Below, piece after piece: positions 23,455 through 31,619 of a stretch of DNA of 39,172 nucleotides. The translations under genes and the position numbers were made by a program. The stretch's first letter is position 1, and the number at the start of each line of letters is the position of its first letter. The DNA comes from Methanobacteriota archaeon (GTDB taxonomy: Archaea; Thermoplasmatota; Poseidoniia; Poseidoniales; Poseidoniaceae): the NCBI GenBank assembly GCA_018701175.1, contig JABIWF010000029.1, positions 1-39,172 on the forward strand, in the 5' to 3' direction. Under the pieces are notes generated by a model, which did not search any database, was not told the DNA's origin, and saw only the letters and a program-made list of their open reading frames with translations.

Positions 23455-24723
23455 TCAGCAGGCGTCGTATGCCTCAATGATGTACTTGGTAAGAGGGCTA
23501 GTCCATGCGAGTTCGCTGATGCCTTCTTCACCTTCAACATCGTAAATGCGTACCACATCACGAACACGGACATTACCTTGGGCAGAACGTGCTAAAATTG
23601 TAGCAGGTTTGACCGCTTTTCCAGTTCCGTGTGGGTCGTATACAGTGTCCAAGGCATCGGCAAGGAACCATTCTGCTTTTCCACCAGGTTCACCTTCGTA
23701 TGTCTTTTTGATTTTCTTTGGACCGAACATGCCACTTGACTTCTTTTTCTGTGTTCCAGCAGCCGCTTTTGATGCGGCAGCCTTGGTTGAATCCTTCTTT
23801 TGTTTTGGCTTTGGAGTTGACTTTGGTTTTGCAGTGGAACTGCTTGCAGCACCGCGGCCTTTGAACTCCTCTTCCAGTTCTGCTCGAATCTCTTTTTCAA
23901 GTTCGCTTCGAATGCTCTTTTCCAGTTTGCTACGTACTTTGTCTTCAAGTGCAGCAGGGTCACCCTTGGCAAGCTTTGCCAAAGCGTCATCACGCTCATC
24001 TTGCATGGCTTGCATGACATTGATGTAGTGTGCAGCAACTTGGATGAGGGAAGTTTCCATCGATGCTTCCAGTTGCATTGAGACTACTTCGCTGGATGAA
24101 TCCCTCCACTTGCGCCATTGGAGCATTGTGTTTGCGTGTATATCTGAACCGCACTTGGGACAGAAGCTTCTCTTTGGTGGCTTAAGGACAGGAATTGCAC
24201 GCATTGCATCAGGGTCGATACCTTCGTGTTCACCGCTGGCCACATCGTGAATGTGCGTTGATGCTTCCATTCCGTTATCCATTGCTTCTCGGAACATACC
24301 TTCTTTCAGGTTCAATTTACCAGCCTGAATGAGTTCCCAACCGTTTGTGCCTCGAACAACCGCTCGAACTGCAGCGTTTGCAGCGGGTGATTGTCCCCAC
24401 TCGTAGTTGGTGAAAGCAGAACTGGACGAAGGTTGGAGCGTCTCGCTCTCAAAAGCACCGGCAAGGTCGAATTCTTCGCCTTCTGCTGGTGCAGCGATGC
24501 CGAGTACGATAGGGTTTGCACCGTCTTCGATTTTAGCAATCATGTCGAATTTTTCTGCCATCGAAAGGTCATCTCGTATGCGAATGACCTCTTTCAACTG
24601 GTTCAAATCGTGGCCTGTAGCCGTGATTGGTCCTTGGACTGTGAGGTCATGCCCACATGAGAGGCAGAATTTGGCTGCAGCCTCAACACCTGCTTCACAA
24701 GTTGGACAGTAGACTCCCGCCAT
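23455..24723 (-). CDS. zinc-ribbon and coiled-coil protein of unknown function
   Basis: Function not recognised. The 422-residue protein begins with a zinc ribbon (C6, C9, C20, C23). A second CPKCG motif near residue 190 has no obvious partner pair. Residues about 245-295 are a strongly charged, probably coiled-coil helix built of EL/EK repeats. A Lys/Ala/Ser-rich low-complexity linker (about 296-340) follows. A C-terminal globular part of about 80 residues begins KAEWFLADALDTVYDP. The ATG at 24723 places the first cysteine at residue 6; an upstream TTG and ATG add two or three residues. It lies 87 bases after lysS in the same direction and may have its own promoter. The basic linker suggests binding to nucleic acid or ribosome, but this is inference. 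Confidence 0.78.
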   Translation of the reverse strand: MAGVYCPTCEAGVEAAAKFCLSCGHDLTVQGPITATGHDLNQLKEVIRIRDDLSMAEKFDMIAKIEDGANPIVLGIAAPAEGEEFDLAGAFESETLQPSSSSAFTNYEWGQSPAANAAVRAVVRGTNGWELIQAGKLNLKEGMFREAMDNGMEASTHIHDVASGEHEGIDPDAMRAIPVLKPPKRSFCPKCGSDIHANTMLQWRKWRDSSSEVVSMQLEASMETSLIQVAAHYINVMQAMQDERDDALAKLAKGDPAALEDKVRSKLEKSIRSELEKEIRAELEEEFKGRGAASSSTAKPKSTPKPKQKKDSTKAAASKAAAGTQKKKSSGMFGPKKIKKTYEGEPGGKAEWFLADALDTVYDPHGTGKAVKPATILARSAQGNVRVRDVVRIYDVEGEEGISELAWTSPLTKYIIEAYDAC

Positions 24724-24810
24724 GAACATCAATGGTTACCGACTACTTTTCAAGTGTGACGGTCGGAATTGGGTAAAACAGGCTGAATAACCCTCTTGTC
24801 AACAAATCCA

Positions 24811-26418
24811 TCATTCGGTAATACTCGTCAAGCATGCGCGAAGCAGACCAAGAATTTCCTGTTTTTCCATTTCGGCTAAAATCGGTGCTAATCGGGGTCC
24901 TTTCTCTGTACCCATAAGAGCGGCATACGCCACTTTGAATGCACTGCGAGGAGATAAATCGAGGTCATGTGCTGCTTGAGGGATACTTGCGCCGATGGAT
25001 TGGGAATCCCAGTCACATGCTTCCATAGCAGCAGTCATGTTGGCTAAGATTTTCTTTTCATCATCATCAAACATTTTGAGCATTTCCAGATTTGGTTGCT
25101 CGAGAATAGTAATTCTCATTTCTGCAGGGAAATGCCGTGAATGAATCCAGTGGCGCATTCTGCTTAATCGGTCTTGCAATTCTGGAGTTACTGCGCCAAT
25201 TGCGCCTGATGATTGGAGACTCGACCAAACATCTTCGTCGTTCTTTTTGGTTTGAGCCAGAAGAGCAAGGTGTCGGAATGTCACTGCCGTCGCTTGAGCT
25301 TTACCGCCTGCCACGGTGCTCGCCATTCGTAAAGCTCCAGCGGCATCCTCAATCTGAACACGCTGTCGTCGACTGAGTTCATCATTTGCAAGTTCTTTGT
25401 CGAAGTCTCTAGCAGCAAGCCGTTCATATTCATCTGCCAATGTGACCAGACCCATGCCTGTGTCGAATTCAATAGCCTTGTTCGGCTTTGATTTTGCGAT
25501 CAGTAAACGGAGGATTTCGGGGGGGACTAACTCAAGTGCTTCAATAGGGCCAATGGTGTTTCCAGCAGAAGATGACATGGCTCCTTGGCCTTTGAGGCTA
25601 ATCCATTCATACACCAAGGGTTGAGGAGGTTCATGGCCGAGTAATTGGGCGATTTCTCTACCCGTCGAATAAGAGCCGCCTGCTGCACCGTGATCCTTTC
25701 CAAATGCCTCACATGTAACTCCAATCCATCCCCATTTTGCCGGCCAGTCAATCCTCCAAGGGAGTTTTCCTTCGCCTTTTGAAATGTCTGATGAGCCAGT
25801 TTCACCGTATTCGTCTTTCCAATGAACCAACGGATAATCATATCCTGTGACTTTTACTTTGTCCAGTCCTTTCTTTGAGTTCAGTGGACTCCATGGGAAC
25901 CAGTTGTCGGGCAATTCTCGGCTTGAAATACGTTCGATGCATTCTCGAATGTCCTCTGCTCGGTCGCATGCAATCTTGGAAAGTTCAGCGAAGCGACCGC
26001 TTCTATAGGATTCAAGGTTGTCGATGAGGCGCGGTTTGACTCCAATCTCATTGAGCGCTTTCAAAAATGGTTCTAGAAAGTGATTTGCATATGTCCAACC
26101 TTCTTTTTCGAAGCGTTCCCAATCAGGGTTTCCATCTTCGTCCGGGGCGGGAATCGCTCCAAGTTGATTTCCAACAAATTGTTCGTATTCGGATCCAAGG
26201 AAATCATAGACTTTGCGAAGCGGGTCTGCGCTGTCGATAATGAATACGAACTCTACATCGAGGCCTGCATCTTGTGCCGCTCTTGCAATCATATCACCGG
26301 TGAGGATTTCTCGCAGGTGCCCGATGTGGAACTCTCCACTCGGTGTTATTCCAGTTGATACAATGTGCTTCTTTCCTTTATGGGAAAGAGACTGCGCCGT
26401 CACGTCGGTCCAGTGCAT
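24811..26418 (-). CDS. lysS: lysyl-tRNA synthetase, class I
   Basis: Charges tRNA-Lys with lysine. This is the class I enzyme found in most archaea and a few bacteria, unrelated to bacterial class II LysRS. The 535-residue protein has the class I signatures: HIGH at 31-34 within GITPSGEFHIGHLREIL, and the KMSKS-equivalent AMSSSAGN at 280-287. SADPLRKVYDFL after the first block is typical of LysK. The C-terminal half is helical (anticodon binding). A GAGGTGA site five bases upstream fixes the start at 26418. The gene begins nine bases after the stop of a GfcR-like regulator, so the two form an operon. Some databases name this gene lysK. Confidence 0.96.
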   Translation of the reverse strand: MHWTDVTAQSLSHKGKKHIVSTGITPSGEFHIGHLREILTGDMIARAAQDAGLDVEFVFIIDSADPLRKVYDFLGSEYEQFVGNQLGAIPAPDEDGNPDWERFEKEGWTYANHFLEPFLKALNEIGVKPRLIDNLESYRSGRFAELSKIACDRAEDIRECIERISSRELPDNWFPWSPLNSKKGLDKVKVTGYDYPLVHWKDEYGETGSSDISKGEGKLPWRIDWPAKWGWIGVTCEAFGKDHGAAGGSYSTGREIAQLLGHEPPQPLVYEWISLKGQGAMSSSAGNTIGPIEALELVPPEILRLLIAKSKPNKAIEFDTGMGLVTLADEYERLAARDFDKELANDELSRRQRVQIEDAAGALRMASTVAGGKAQATAVTFRHLALLAQTKKNDEDVWSSLQSSGAIGAVTPELQDRLSRMRHWIHSRHFPAEMRITILEQPNLEMLKMFDDDEKKILANMTAAMEACDWDSQSIGASIPQAAHDLDLSPRSAFKVAYAALMGTEKGPRLAPILAEMEKQEILGLLRACLTSITE

Positions 26419-26422
26419 TTAC

Positions 26423-26429
26423 TCACCTC
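26423..26429 (-). promoter_or_regulatory. ribosome binding site of lysS
   Basis: The minus strand reads GAGGTGA five bases before the lysS ATG, matching the CACCTC of the 16S tail. It overlaps the stop codon of the upstream regulator gene, so the two genes are probably translated from one message. Confidence 0.75.
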
Positions 26430-27012
26430 AAACAGGGACTGCTCGTATGATTCCACGGAGAGGGACTCCTTTGATTTCATTGCGAGTGGACTTGTTCACC
26501 AAGACAATTACGAGTCCGACTTCTCCTCCTGCGGCACGGATTGAGTCAATTGTACGACTCATTGTAGTTCCCGTCGAAAGCACATCGTCAATGATAACGA
26601 CCTTCTTTCCAGCAACTTGGCCGTATTTGTTGGAGAGGACGCCGTGTCCATCATCGCCGTCGACGTTACGGTAAATTGTGTACTCGGAGCCTAAGCATCG
26701 AGCAACTTCGTGAGCAAAACTGATTCCATTGATGGAAATTCCAACGATCGTATCGATGTCATCGAGCCCAAGTTCTTCATCCGCTACATCTGCCATGATG
26801 GTTCCTATAGCTGCAATGCGTTCGGGTCGAACTCCGATACTACGCCACCCAATCCTGACATCTGTTGGCCTGTCTTTGGATTCACCGCCAGCAAGTAGCC
26901 ATGAAATTGTGTCTTGAGAGAGAGAGAGTTCGTCTGCAATTTGTTGGGAATTCAATCCTTCTTTTCTCAATCCAAACGCTTGGGCACGTAATTCTTCAAT
27001 ACTCGATACCAT
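26428..27012 (-). CDS. GfcR-like regulator (HTH plus phosphoribosyltransferase-like domain)
   Basis: A 194-residue protein combining an N-terminal helix-turn-helix (about residues 5-40, with LNSQQIADELSLSQDTISWL) and a type I phosphoribosyltransferase domain. The PRPP loop IDDVLSTGTT is intact at 141-150. An NGISFA block is present near 95-100. The plan matches archaeal proteins labelled orotate phosphoribosyltransferase-like, including GfcR, a transcription regulator of sugar metabolism in haloarchaea. Such proteins probably sense PRPP or a nucleotide. True PyrE proteins lack the HTH. It is the first gene of an operon with lysS. The ATG at 27012 is chosen over an in-frame TTG three codons upstream. 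The targets in this organism are unknown. Confidence 0.85.
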   Translation of the reverse strand: MVSSIEELRAQAFGLRKEGLNSQQIADELSLSQDTISWLLAGGESKDRPTDVRIGWRSIGVRPERIAAIGTIMADVADEELGLDDIDTIVGISINGISFAHEVARCLGSEYTIYRNVDGDDGHGVLSNKYGQVAGKKVVIIDDVLSTGTTMSRTIDSIRAAGGEVGLVIVLVNKSTRNEIKGVPLRGIIRAVPV

Positions 27013-27128
27013 TGTTCTCAAACGAAGGGTAAGGTCACTAACTCATCAACCCTTTGTCTCTCATGTATGTCGAAGAACCGGATGAGCCTCTCCAAAGGCT
27101 TCAAGAAAGAGCGATACAGGGCAACACC

Positions 27129-27539
27129 ATGAGCGACTTTGATTACGAGTCCCTGCTCGACCGGGCAAGGGAAAACATTCCTCAGGAAATCTCCTCACGT
27201 TCGAGGTGGCGATTGCCAGAACCTCAAATCATGATTGAGGGTCAAAACACTATTTTTCGTAACTTCAATGAAGTTGTATCAATGATGGACAGAGACGATA
27301 ACCACGTCTATCAGTATATCTTGAACGAACTCGGGACTTCAGGTTCTAGAGACGGCCCTCGTGCTCGATTCAAAGGGCGTATTCCTCCAAAGAGAATCAA
27401 GAAGACAATTGTGAATTATGTCAATTCCTTCATCAAGTGCAGTCAATGCTCTGCACCTGATACCCACTTCATCAAGCAAGACCGTACCACTCTGCTCAAG
27501 TGCCAAGCATGTGGTGCAACTCGACCGGTCAAACTTTGA
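27129..27539 (+). CDS. eif2b: translation initiation factor aIF2, beta subunit
   Basis: The beta subunit of the aIF2 heterotrimer, which delivers initiator Met-tRNA to the 30S subunit. The 136-residue form begins MSDFDYESLLDRARENIP, the normal aIF2-beta N-terminus that binds the gamma subunit. The central alpha-beta domain has the FNEVVSMMDRDDNHVYQYIL block. The C-terminal zinc ribbon uses C104, C107, C125 and C128. An upstream in-frame ATG at 27063 would add 22 residues; family length argues for 27129, though the extension cannot be excluded. The stop lies one base from the stop of the convergent ferredoxin gene (TGATTCA). It is divergent from the GfcR-like gene. Confidence 0.93.
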   Translation: MSDFDYESLLDRARENIPQEISSRSRWRLPEPQIMIEGQNTIFRNFNEVVSMMDRDDNHVYQYILNELGTSGSRDGPRARFKGRIPPKRIKKTIVNYVNSFIKCSQCSAPDTHFIKQDRTTLLKCQACGATRPVKL

Positions 27540-27540
27540 T

Positions 27541-27891
27541 TCACTCGTTCAATTCCAATCGGAGATGTTCGGCAACTTTACCAGTTTTGAGATGTGTAAG
27601 CACATCCTCAATTGAAGATTCATCCGGGAGTGAATACCAAACGCCTTCTGGATAAACGACACATGTCGTTCCAAACTCACAGAAGTCGAGACATCCGGAT
27701 TTTTGAACTCGAACATTTTTGATTCCAGCCTTTTTTGCTGAGGTCTTCAATAGACGCATCAAATTAAGACTGCCTCTGTGAGTGCAGGACGGCCTAGATG
27801 CTCCTTCAGCGCGTTCATGGCCACAAACGAATACATGCCGCTCATATCCCGGCTCGGTTCTACCCTTCGGATCTTTTGACACATCGCTCAC
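27541..27891 (-). CDS. thioredoxin-like 2Fe-2S ferredoxin
   Basis: A 116-residue electron carrier of the thioredoxin-like 2Fe-2S family. Its likely cluster ligands are C23, C36, C67 and C71, in the blocks RHVFVCGHER, RPSCTHRG and VQKSGCLDFCEFG. The VVYPEGVWYSL strand after the last ligand is characteristic of the stand-alone cyanobacterial and proteobacterial members. C77 is an extra cysteine. The start is a GTG at 27891 that overlaps the TGA of the upstream pterin dehydratase gene (GTGA), indicating translational coupling. The redox partner is unknown. The neighbouring dehydratase recycles tetrahydrobiopterin-type cofactors elsewhere, so a pterin-dependent oxygenase partner is possible but not seen here. 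Confidence 0.88.
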   Translation of the reverse strand: MSDVSKDPKGRTEPGYERHVFVCGHERAEGASRPSCTHRGSLNLMRLLKTSAKKAGIKNVRVQKSGCLDFCEFGTTCVVYPEGVWYSLPDESSIEDVLTHLKTGKVAEHLRLELNE

Positions 27892-28163
27892 TCCGAGTGA
27901 AGGGCAGATATTTTCTCTGCGAGTTGATAGTCGAGTTCAGTGATTTTCTCTTCATCATGCGTGAACAATTCGATGACAACATAGCCCCATCCAAAATGGA
28001 TGTCCGGATGGTGATTTTCCTCTTCCGAAAGTTGTGAGACGGCATCTACAAATTGCTTTGCAGAAGCAAAGTCTGGGAATGCATACTCTGCCATCAGTCG
28101 GTCTTCGATTTGTTCCCAGCCTATGGGGGCGTCCATGACTTCAGCCCCAAAGATGAGCATCAT
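27888..28163 (-). CDS. phhB: pterin-4a-carbinolamine dehydratase-like protein
   Basis: A 91-residue protein of the PCD/DCoH family, which dehydrates 4a-hydroxytetrahydropterins. The active-site blocks are present: GWEQIEDRL, FPDFASAKQFVDAV, EEENHHPDI (H51, H52) and ELFTHDEEKITELDYQLA (H69). The start is uncertain. Tandem ATGs at 28163/28160 give a usual-length N-terminus and overlap the upstream gene by 23 bases, an ATG at 28196 would overlap it by 56 bases, and an ATG at 28136 would give no overlap but a short protein. In archaea such proteins are often of unknown role, since pterin-dependent hydroxylases are rare. It is co-transcribed with a ferredoxin and a possible Sm-like protein. Confidence 0.85.
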   Translation of the reverse strand: MMLIFGAEVMDAPIGWEQIEDRLMAEYAFPDFASAKQFVDAVSQLSEEENHHPDIHFGWGYVVIELFTHDEEKITELDYQLAEKISALHSE

Positions 28164-28587
28164 CGCTTCCCTGGCTTTCTTTCTCCACCTTTTCATGGAG
28201 TTTTGAACGCCGCTTCATGTCAGCTCGTTCAAACGCAAGAAGCGCTTTGTCGTCAATGTATGCTGGGCGTGTGTGAGCAACCAGGACAATTTGAGCAATG
28301 ATGTCACGTGCCAAGAATACTGTTCTTCCATCATCGGTAAGCAGTTCAATGTTGGATTTGCCAGAGGCGAGAAGGCGACCTCTCATCCATGACTCATCAT
28401 CGGATTGAATTGAGCGGGAGTCGAGGAGAATCTCGACCAAATCGTCTCGACGAAGACCGTGCCGTCGTTCGAGGAGATCGCCGTTATGGACATCGACAAA
28501 CTTCGAAAGGTCCGGTGACCCCATGTCCTTACAAAGGGGAGTTGCCCAGTCGGGTAGCGTGATTTCCTGCTTTTTCTTAGCGGCCAT
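28141..28587 (-). CDS. conserved hypothetical protein, possible Sm-like fold
   Basis: The family was not firmly recognised. In the 148-residue protein, residues 66-103 (SWMRGRLLASGKSNIELL, then a DDGRTVFLARDIIAQIVLV strand pair) have the strand-turn-strand spacing of Sm/LSm-type small beta barrels. They lack the exact Sm1 and Sm2 consensus. Residues 104-140 are a charged, helical tail. The N-terminal 60 residues are basic then mixed. The ATG at 28587 is chosen because any longer form would run into the promoter and start of the divergent NOG1 gene. It overlaps the pterin dehydratase gene. An RNA-binding role is a guess from the possible fold. Confidence 0.65.
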   Translation of the reverse strand: MAAKKKQEITLPDWATPLCKDMGSPDLSKFVDVHNGDLLERRHGLRRDDLVEILLDSRSIQSDDESWMRGRLLASGKSNIELLTDDGRTVFLARDIIAQIVLVAHTRPAYIDDKALLAFERADMKRRSKLHEKVEKESQGSDDAHLWG

Positions 28588-28712
28588 GTACCGTTCACGA
28601 GCCGAGGCTACTTGAACCTCGCTCCTTGACTTCAATGAAACCGTTTCTAGGCACATGTTGGACGGATGTCTTCTTGAAGGGTGGGCGACCGGCTTAGAAC
28701 GGGGAGAAGGGT

Positions 28713-29828
28713 ATGAAAGTCTCATGGCGCAAACTCCCAACCGTTCTTCTTGAAGAGGAAATTCTAGACAAAGCCTTCTCACGGGCTAAGAAGGCCGCTG
28801 ACCGAGTCGACGATTCTGACCGTGTTTTTCGTGTTCGCAAGCAGATGAACAGAATGGTGCAAACGGCTGCAGATATCATTGCGACCACTTTCCAAGACAT
28901 GGTCAACACTTGGCCTTCTCTCGATCAATCTCCACAATTTGATGTATCGATGATTGATGCATGTGTTGGTTGTGATGATTATCGTCATCATCTCTCCATG
29001 CTTCAATGGGGCGGCAAACAGGTCGCTAACATCGCCGGCCAGAACAGTAAGAAAATTGTTCGAACAGGTCGAACTGAATTGATGCATGATGCTCGCCGAG
29101 AAGCTTACGGGAGAATCTCATCCATCATGCGCCGTGTTGGTCCTTCTTTGACATGGTTGAGTGATGCCCGTGAGGTGCTCAAGCGTTTACCCACCATTGA
29201 CCAACTTCTCCCTTGTATCGTAGTGTGTGGTGCACCGAATGTCGGGAAATCAGCCTTTATCTCCGCATTGAGTTCAGGTAACATGGAAGTCAACCATTAT
29301 CCATTCACGACCAAACAGATTCACGTTGGTCACTTTAGTCATCGCCGATTACAATTCCAACTTGTCGATACGCCAGGTCTTCTTGACCGACCATTGGACA
29401 AGAGAAATGCCATCGAATTGCAAGCGATTGCAGCGTTGGAAAACATCGGTTCTTTGGTGCTTTTCCTTATGGATGAAAGCGAGGCGTGCGGAACCTCCAT
29501 CGAAGAACAAATGCACCTTTTGGAAGATGTTCAACAACTTCTACCAGGTACTGATTTGATGGTTGTAACTTCAAAGGCGGATCTCCTTAATCCGCTACCT
29601 TTGATGTGGGATGACGTGAATGCGGCTGAACAAGAATGGCGCGATGAAGGCTCTGAAGGTGAACCTGATTTGCCATTGTTGTACGACCCGCAAGGAAGAG
29701 TAACAATGTCGGCAACAGAATTTGTTGGCATGGACTCAATGCGACTTGAGATTGTTCGCCGAGTACGAGTTGCTCGTCCAAACAATCCAATGGAGTTGCC
29801 AGAAGGTTGGTATCGAAGAGACCAATAA
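28713..29828 (+). CDS. NOG1-type GTPase
   Basis: A 371-residue TRAFAC GTPase of the NOG1 family, which in eukaryotes acts in 60S ribosomal subunit assembly and is conserved in archaea. The N-terminal 160 residues form the helical bundle typical of NOG1. The G domain has G1 GAPNVGKS at 173-180, a Y-P-F-T-T switch I (G2), G3 DTPGLLDRP from 219 and a T-S-K-A-D sequence at 286-290 in the G4 position, where N-K-x-D is usual. The guanine-contacting Asp is kept but the Asn is Ser. The ATG at 28713 follows a purine-rich GGAGAAGGG. Its stop lies three bases from the argS stop. It is divergent from the possible Sm-like gene. Confidence 0.92.
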   Translation: MKVSWRKLPTVLLEEEILDKAFSRAKKAADRVDDSDRVFRVRKQMNRMVQTAADIIATTFQDMVNTWPSLDQSPQFDVSMIDACVGCDDYRHHLSMLQWGGKQVANIAGQNSKKIVRTGRTELMHDARREAYGRISSIMRRVGPSLTWLSDAREVLKRLPTIDQLLPCIVVCGAPNVGKSAFISALSSGNMEVNHYPFTTKQIHVGHFSHRRLQFQLVDTPGLLDRPLDKRNAIELQAIAALENIGSLVLFLMDESEACGTSIEEQMHLLEDVQQLLPGTDLMVVTSKADLLNPLPLMWDDVNAAEQEWRDEGSEGEPDLPLLYDPQGRVTMSATEFVGMDSMRLEIVRRVRVARPNNPMELPEGWYRRDQ

Positions 29829-29831
29829 TCT

Positions 29832-31610
29832 TCACATTTGTTCGACTGGGACGATTCCAAGGCCCTGCATGCTTGTTCGCATCAGGTTTCGGGCAAGTTC
29901 TGAAAGTTGAAAGTTGAACACATTGAGTTCACCGTCTTGCAGAATCATGCAATCTCGATAGAAGGCATTGAACGATGTTGCGAGTTGCAATAACTGGTTC
30001 GCAAAGAGATGAGGTCTGCGATCATTTACGGCTTTACTGAGCACATCTTGATGAACACACATGGTTCTTAGAAGTTCAACCATGCCTTTGGGCATGGATG
30101 AGGGCAATTCCGTGCTTGAATCGACTGCTGCGTCAAGATCAATCCCTTCCGCAGCGCACTTTCTTGCTATAGAGCAGGCTCTTGCATGACTGTACATGAT
30201 GAATGGTGCTGAGCCACCTTCGAATGCTAAAGCCTCTTCCCAACGGAACGTGAATCCCTTATCTGGACTTACCTTGATGATGTTAAAACGAACAGCGGAT
30301 GTTCCCGCCGCTTCGGCAATTTCAGCCACCATTTCGGGGGAGTAATCTGGGTGAATCTCTCCGACGACGGCTGCAGCTTGTGCTTGTGCTTCTTCGAGCA
30401 AATCATCCATGTAGACAACGTTTCCTTTACGGGTTGACATCTTTCCTTCTGGAAGTTTGATGAATGAATAAAACAGTACGTCAGGTATTTTTTCTCCAAG
30501 TTCAGTAAGTGTCATTCCGACTTGTTTCGCCTGTAATTTATGATCTTCTCCTAGGACATTGATTAATCGGTCACATTGATTCCATTTCCAGATGTGATAC
30601 GCTATGTCACGTGTGGCATAGAGTGAAGATCCATCTCCTCTTCGGAAAAAGAACTCGGTTTTTCCTTTGAGACCTCGTGCGCCAAGGTCAAGGAATTCTG
30701 CTCCATTGTCTGCAGTTCCATGAATCTCAAAAGTTTTGAATTTCTCCATAAGTTTCGAAACATCACCGTTTGTGACAAACATTGACTCTTTAGTGAACGT
30801 GTTGAAATCTATTCCGAGTCTTTTCAAAGTCTCGAGCATTCCATCGAGAACGGGTTGGTATGCGTCTTGAAATGCTTGAAGCACTTCTTCATCGCCGTGC
30901 TCACTGGCGTGGACCATGCGTCCTATTTCCGCCTCGATGTCTTCCTTATCAGAGCGCTCTTGTCGAATTGCTTGGGCTGCTTGATACCAGCGGACACGTT
31001 CATGGTCGGCCTTACCCAGCCATTTTTCATCGATTGGCTCTCGGCCAACGAGTGTTTGTTCAACTTCCACTTTGCTCAAGTGTTTCAATGCCCAGGCCAG
31101 TACTCCCACTTGTTTGCCCATGTCATCAACATAGTATTCAGCACGTACATTGTTGCCAAAGAGGCGGTGTAATCGAACCAATGTGTCGCCTAAAATCGCA
31201 TTTCGAGCACGGCCGACATGGAAAGGGCCGTTCGGATTTGCTGAGGTGTGCTCAATCAAAATATGCGTATTGTTCGCAGGTTTCTTGCCGAATGCATCTC
31301 CAATCCGTATTGCGTTATCCATCACCTGTTGAGCCAACCATGTAGGATTTGCTTTAATGTTCAAGTAACCCGCCACTGCATTGACTTCGCCTATTGCAAA
31401 GTGTGCTTCTAAGGATTCGGCGATTTGCTGGGCGATTTCAATCGGTGATTTACCTAATTCTTTGGCGAATGGAAAGCAAGGAAGCGATAAGTCGCCTTGG
31501 TCGTGTTCTCGTGAGCGCACAAGCATGCTTCGCCAATGTGCATTGGTGACGCCAATCGACTTTAGGACTTCATCCAACAATGGTTCGAGGATTTCTCTGA
31601 GCATCTGCAT
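29832..31610 (-). CDS. argS: arginyl-tRNA synthetase
   Basis: Charges tRNA-Arg with arginine. The 592-residue class I enzyme has an N-terminal Add1-like domain (about 1-100). The HIGH-equivalent HVGR sits at 131-134 inside EHTSANPNGPFHVGRARNA. The YYVDDMGKQVGVLAW block follows, then a KMSTRKGNVV motif, and a DALR-type C-terminal anticodon domain ending in SELARNLMRTSMQGLGI. The KMS loop is better preserved than in many ArgRS. The ATG at 31610 follows the aRF1 stop by nine bases, with GAGGTT between, so the two form an operon. A second ATG two codons in is equally possible. Confidence 0.96.
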   Translation of the reverse strand: MQMLREILEPLLDEVLKSIGVTNAHWRSMLVRSREHDQGDLSLPCFPFAKELGKSPIEIAQQIAESLEAHFAIGEVNAVAGYLNIKANPTWLAQQVMDNAIRIGDAFGKKPANNTHILIEHTSANPNGPFHVGRARNAILGDTLVRLHRLFGNNVRAEYYVDDMGKQVGVLAWALKHLSKVEVEQTLVGREPIDEKWLGKADHERVRWYQAAQAIRQERSDKEDIEAEIGRMVHASEHGDEEVLQAFQDAYQPVLDGMLETLKRLGIDFNTFTKESMFVTNGDVSKLMEKFKTFEIHGTADNGAEFLDLGARGLKGKTEFFFRRGDGSSLYATRDIAYHIWKWNQCDRLINVLGEDHKLQAKQVGMTLTELGEKIPDVLFYSFIKLPEGKMSTRKGNVVYMDDLLEEAQAQAAAVVGEIHPDYSPEMVAEIAEAAGTSAVRFNIIKVSPDKGFTFRWEEALAFEGGSAPFIMYSHARACSIARKCAAEGIDLDAAVDSSTELPSSMPKGMVELLRTMCVHQDVLSKAVNDRRPHLFANQLLQLATSFNAFYRDCMILQDGELNVFNFQLSELARNLMRTSMQGLGIVPVEQM

Positions 31611-31619
31611 GGTTCAACC

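Noticed and set aside
23546-24028. A 160-codon open frame on the plus strand
   Set aside because: It lies wholly antisense to the zinc-ribbon gene. Its Ser/Phe/Ala-rich product mirrors the Lys/Glu/Ala codons of the coiled coil, and no domain is seen.
27054-27128. A longer aIF2-beta starting at TTG 27054 or ATG 27063
   Set aside because: Family members begin at the MSDFDYE block. The extra residues have no known counterpart, though the ATG at 27063 cannot be fully excluded.
28588-28782. A 65-residue N-terminal extension of the possible Sm-like protein
   Set aside because: It would overlap the start of the divergent NOG1 gene and is rich in rare-looking Cys/Arg/His stretches. The MAAKKK start at 28587 is more natural.
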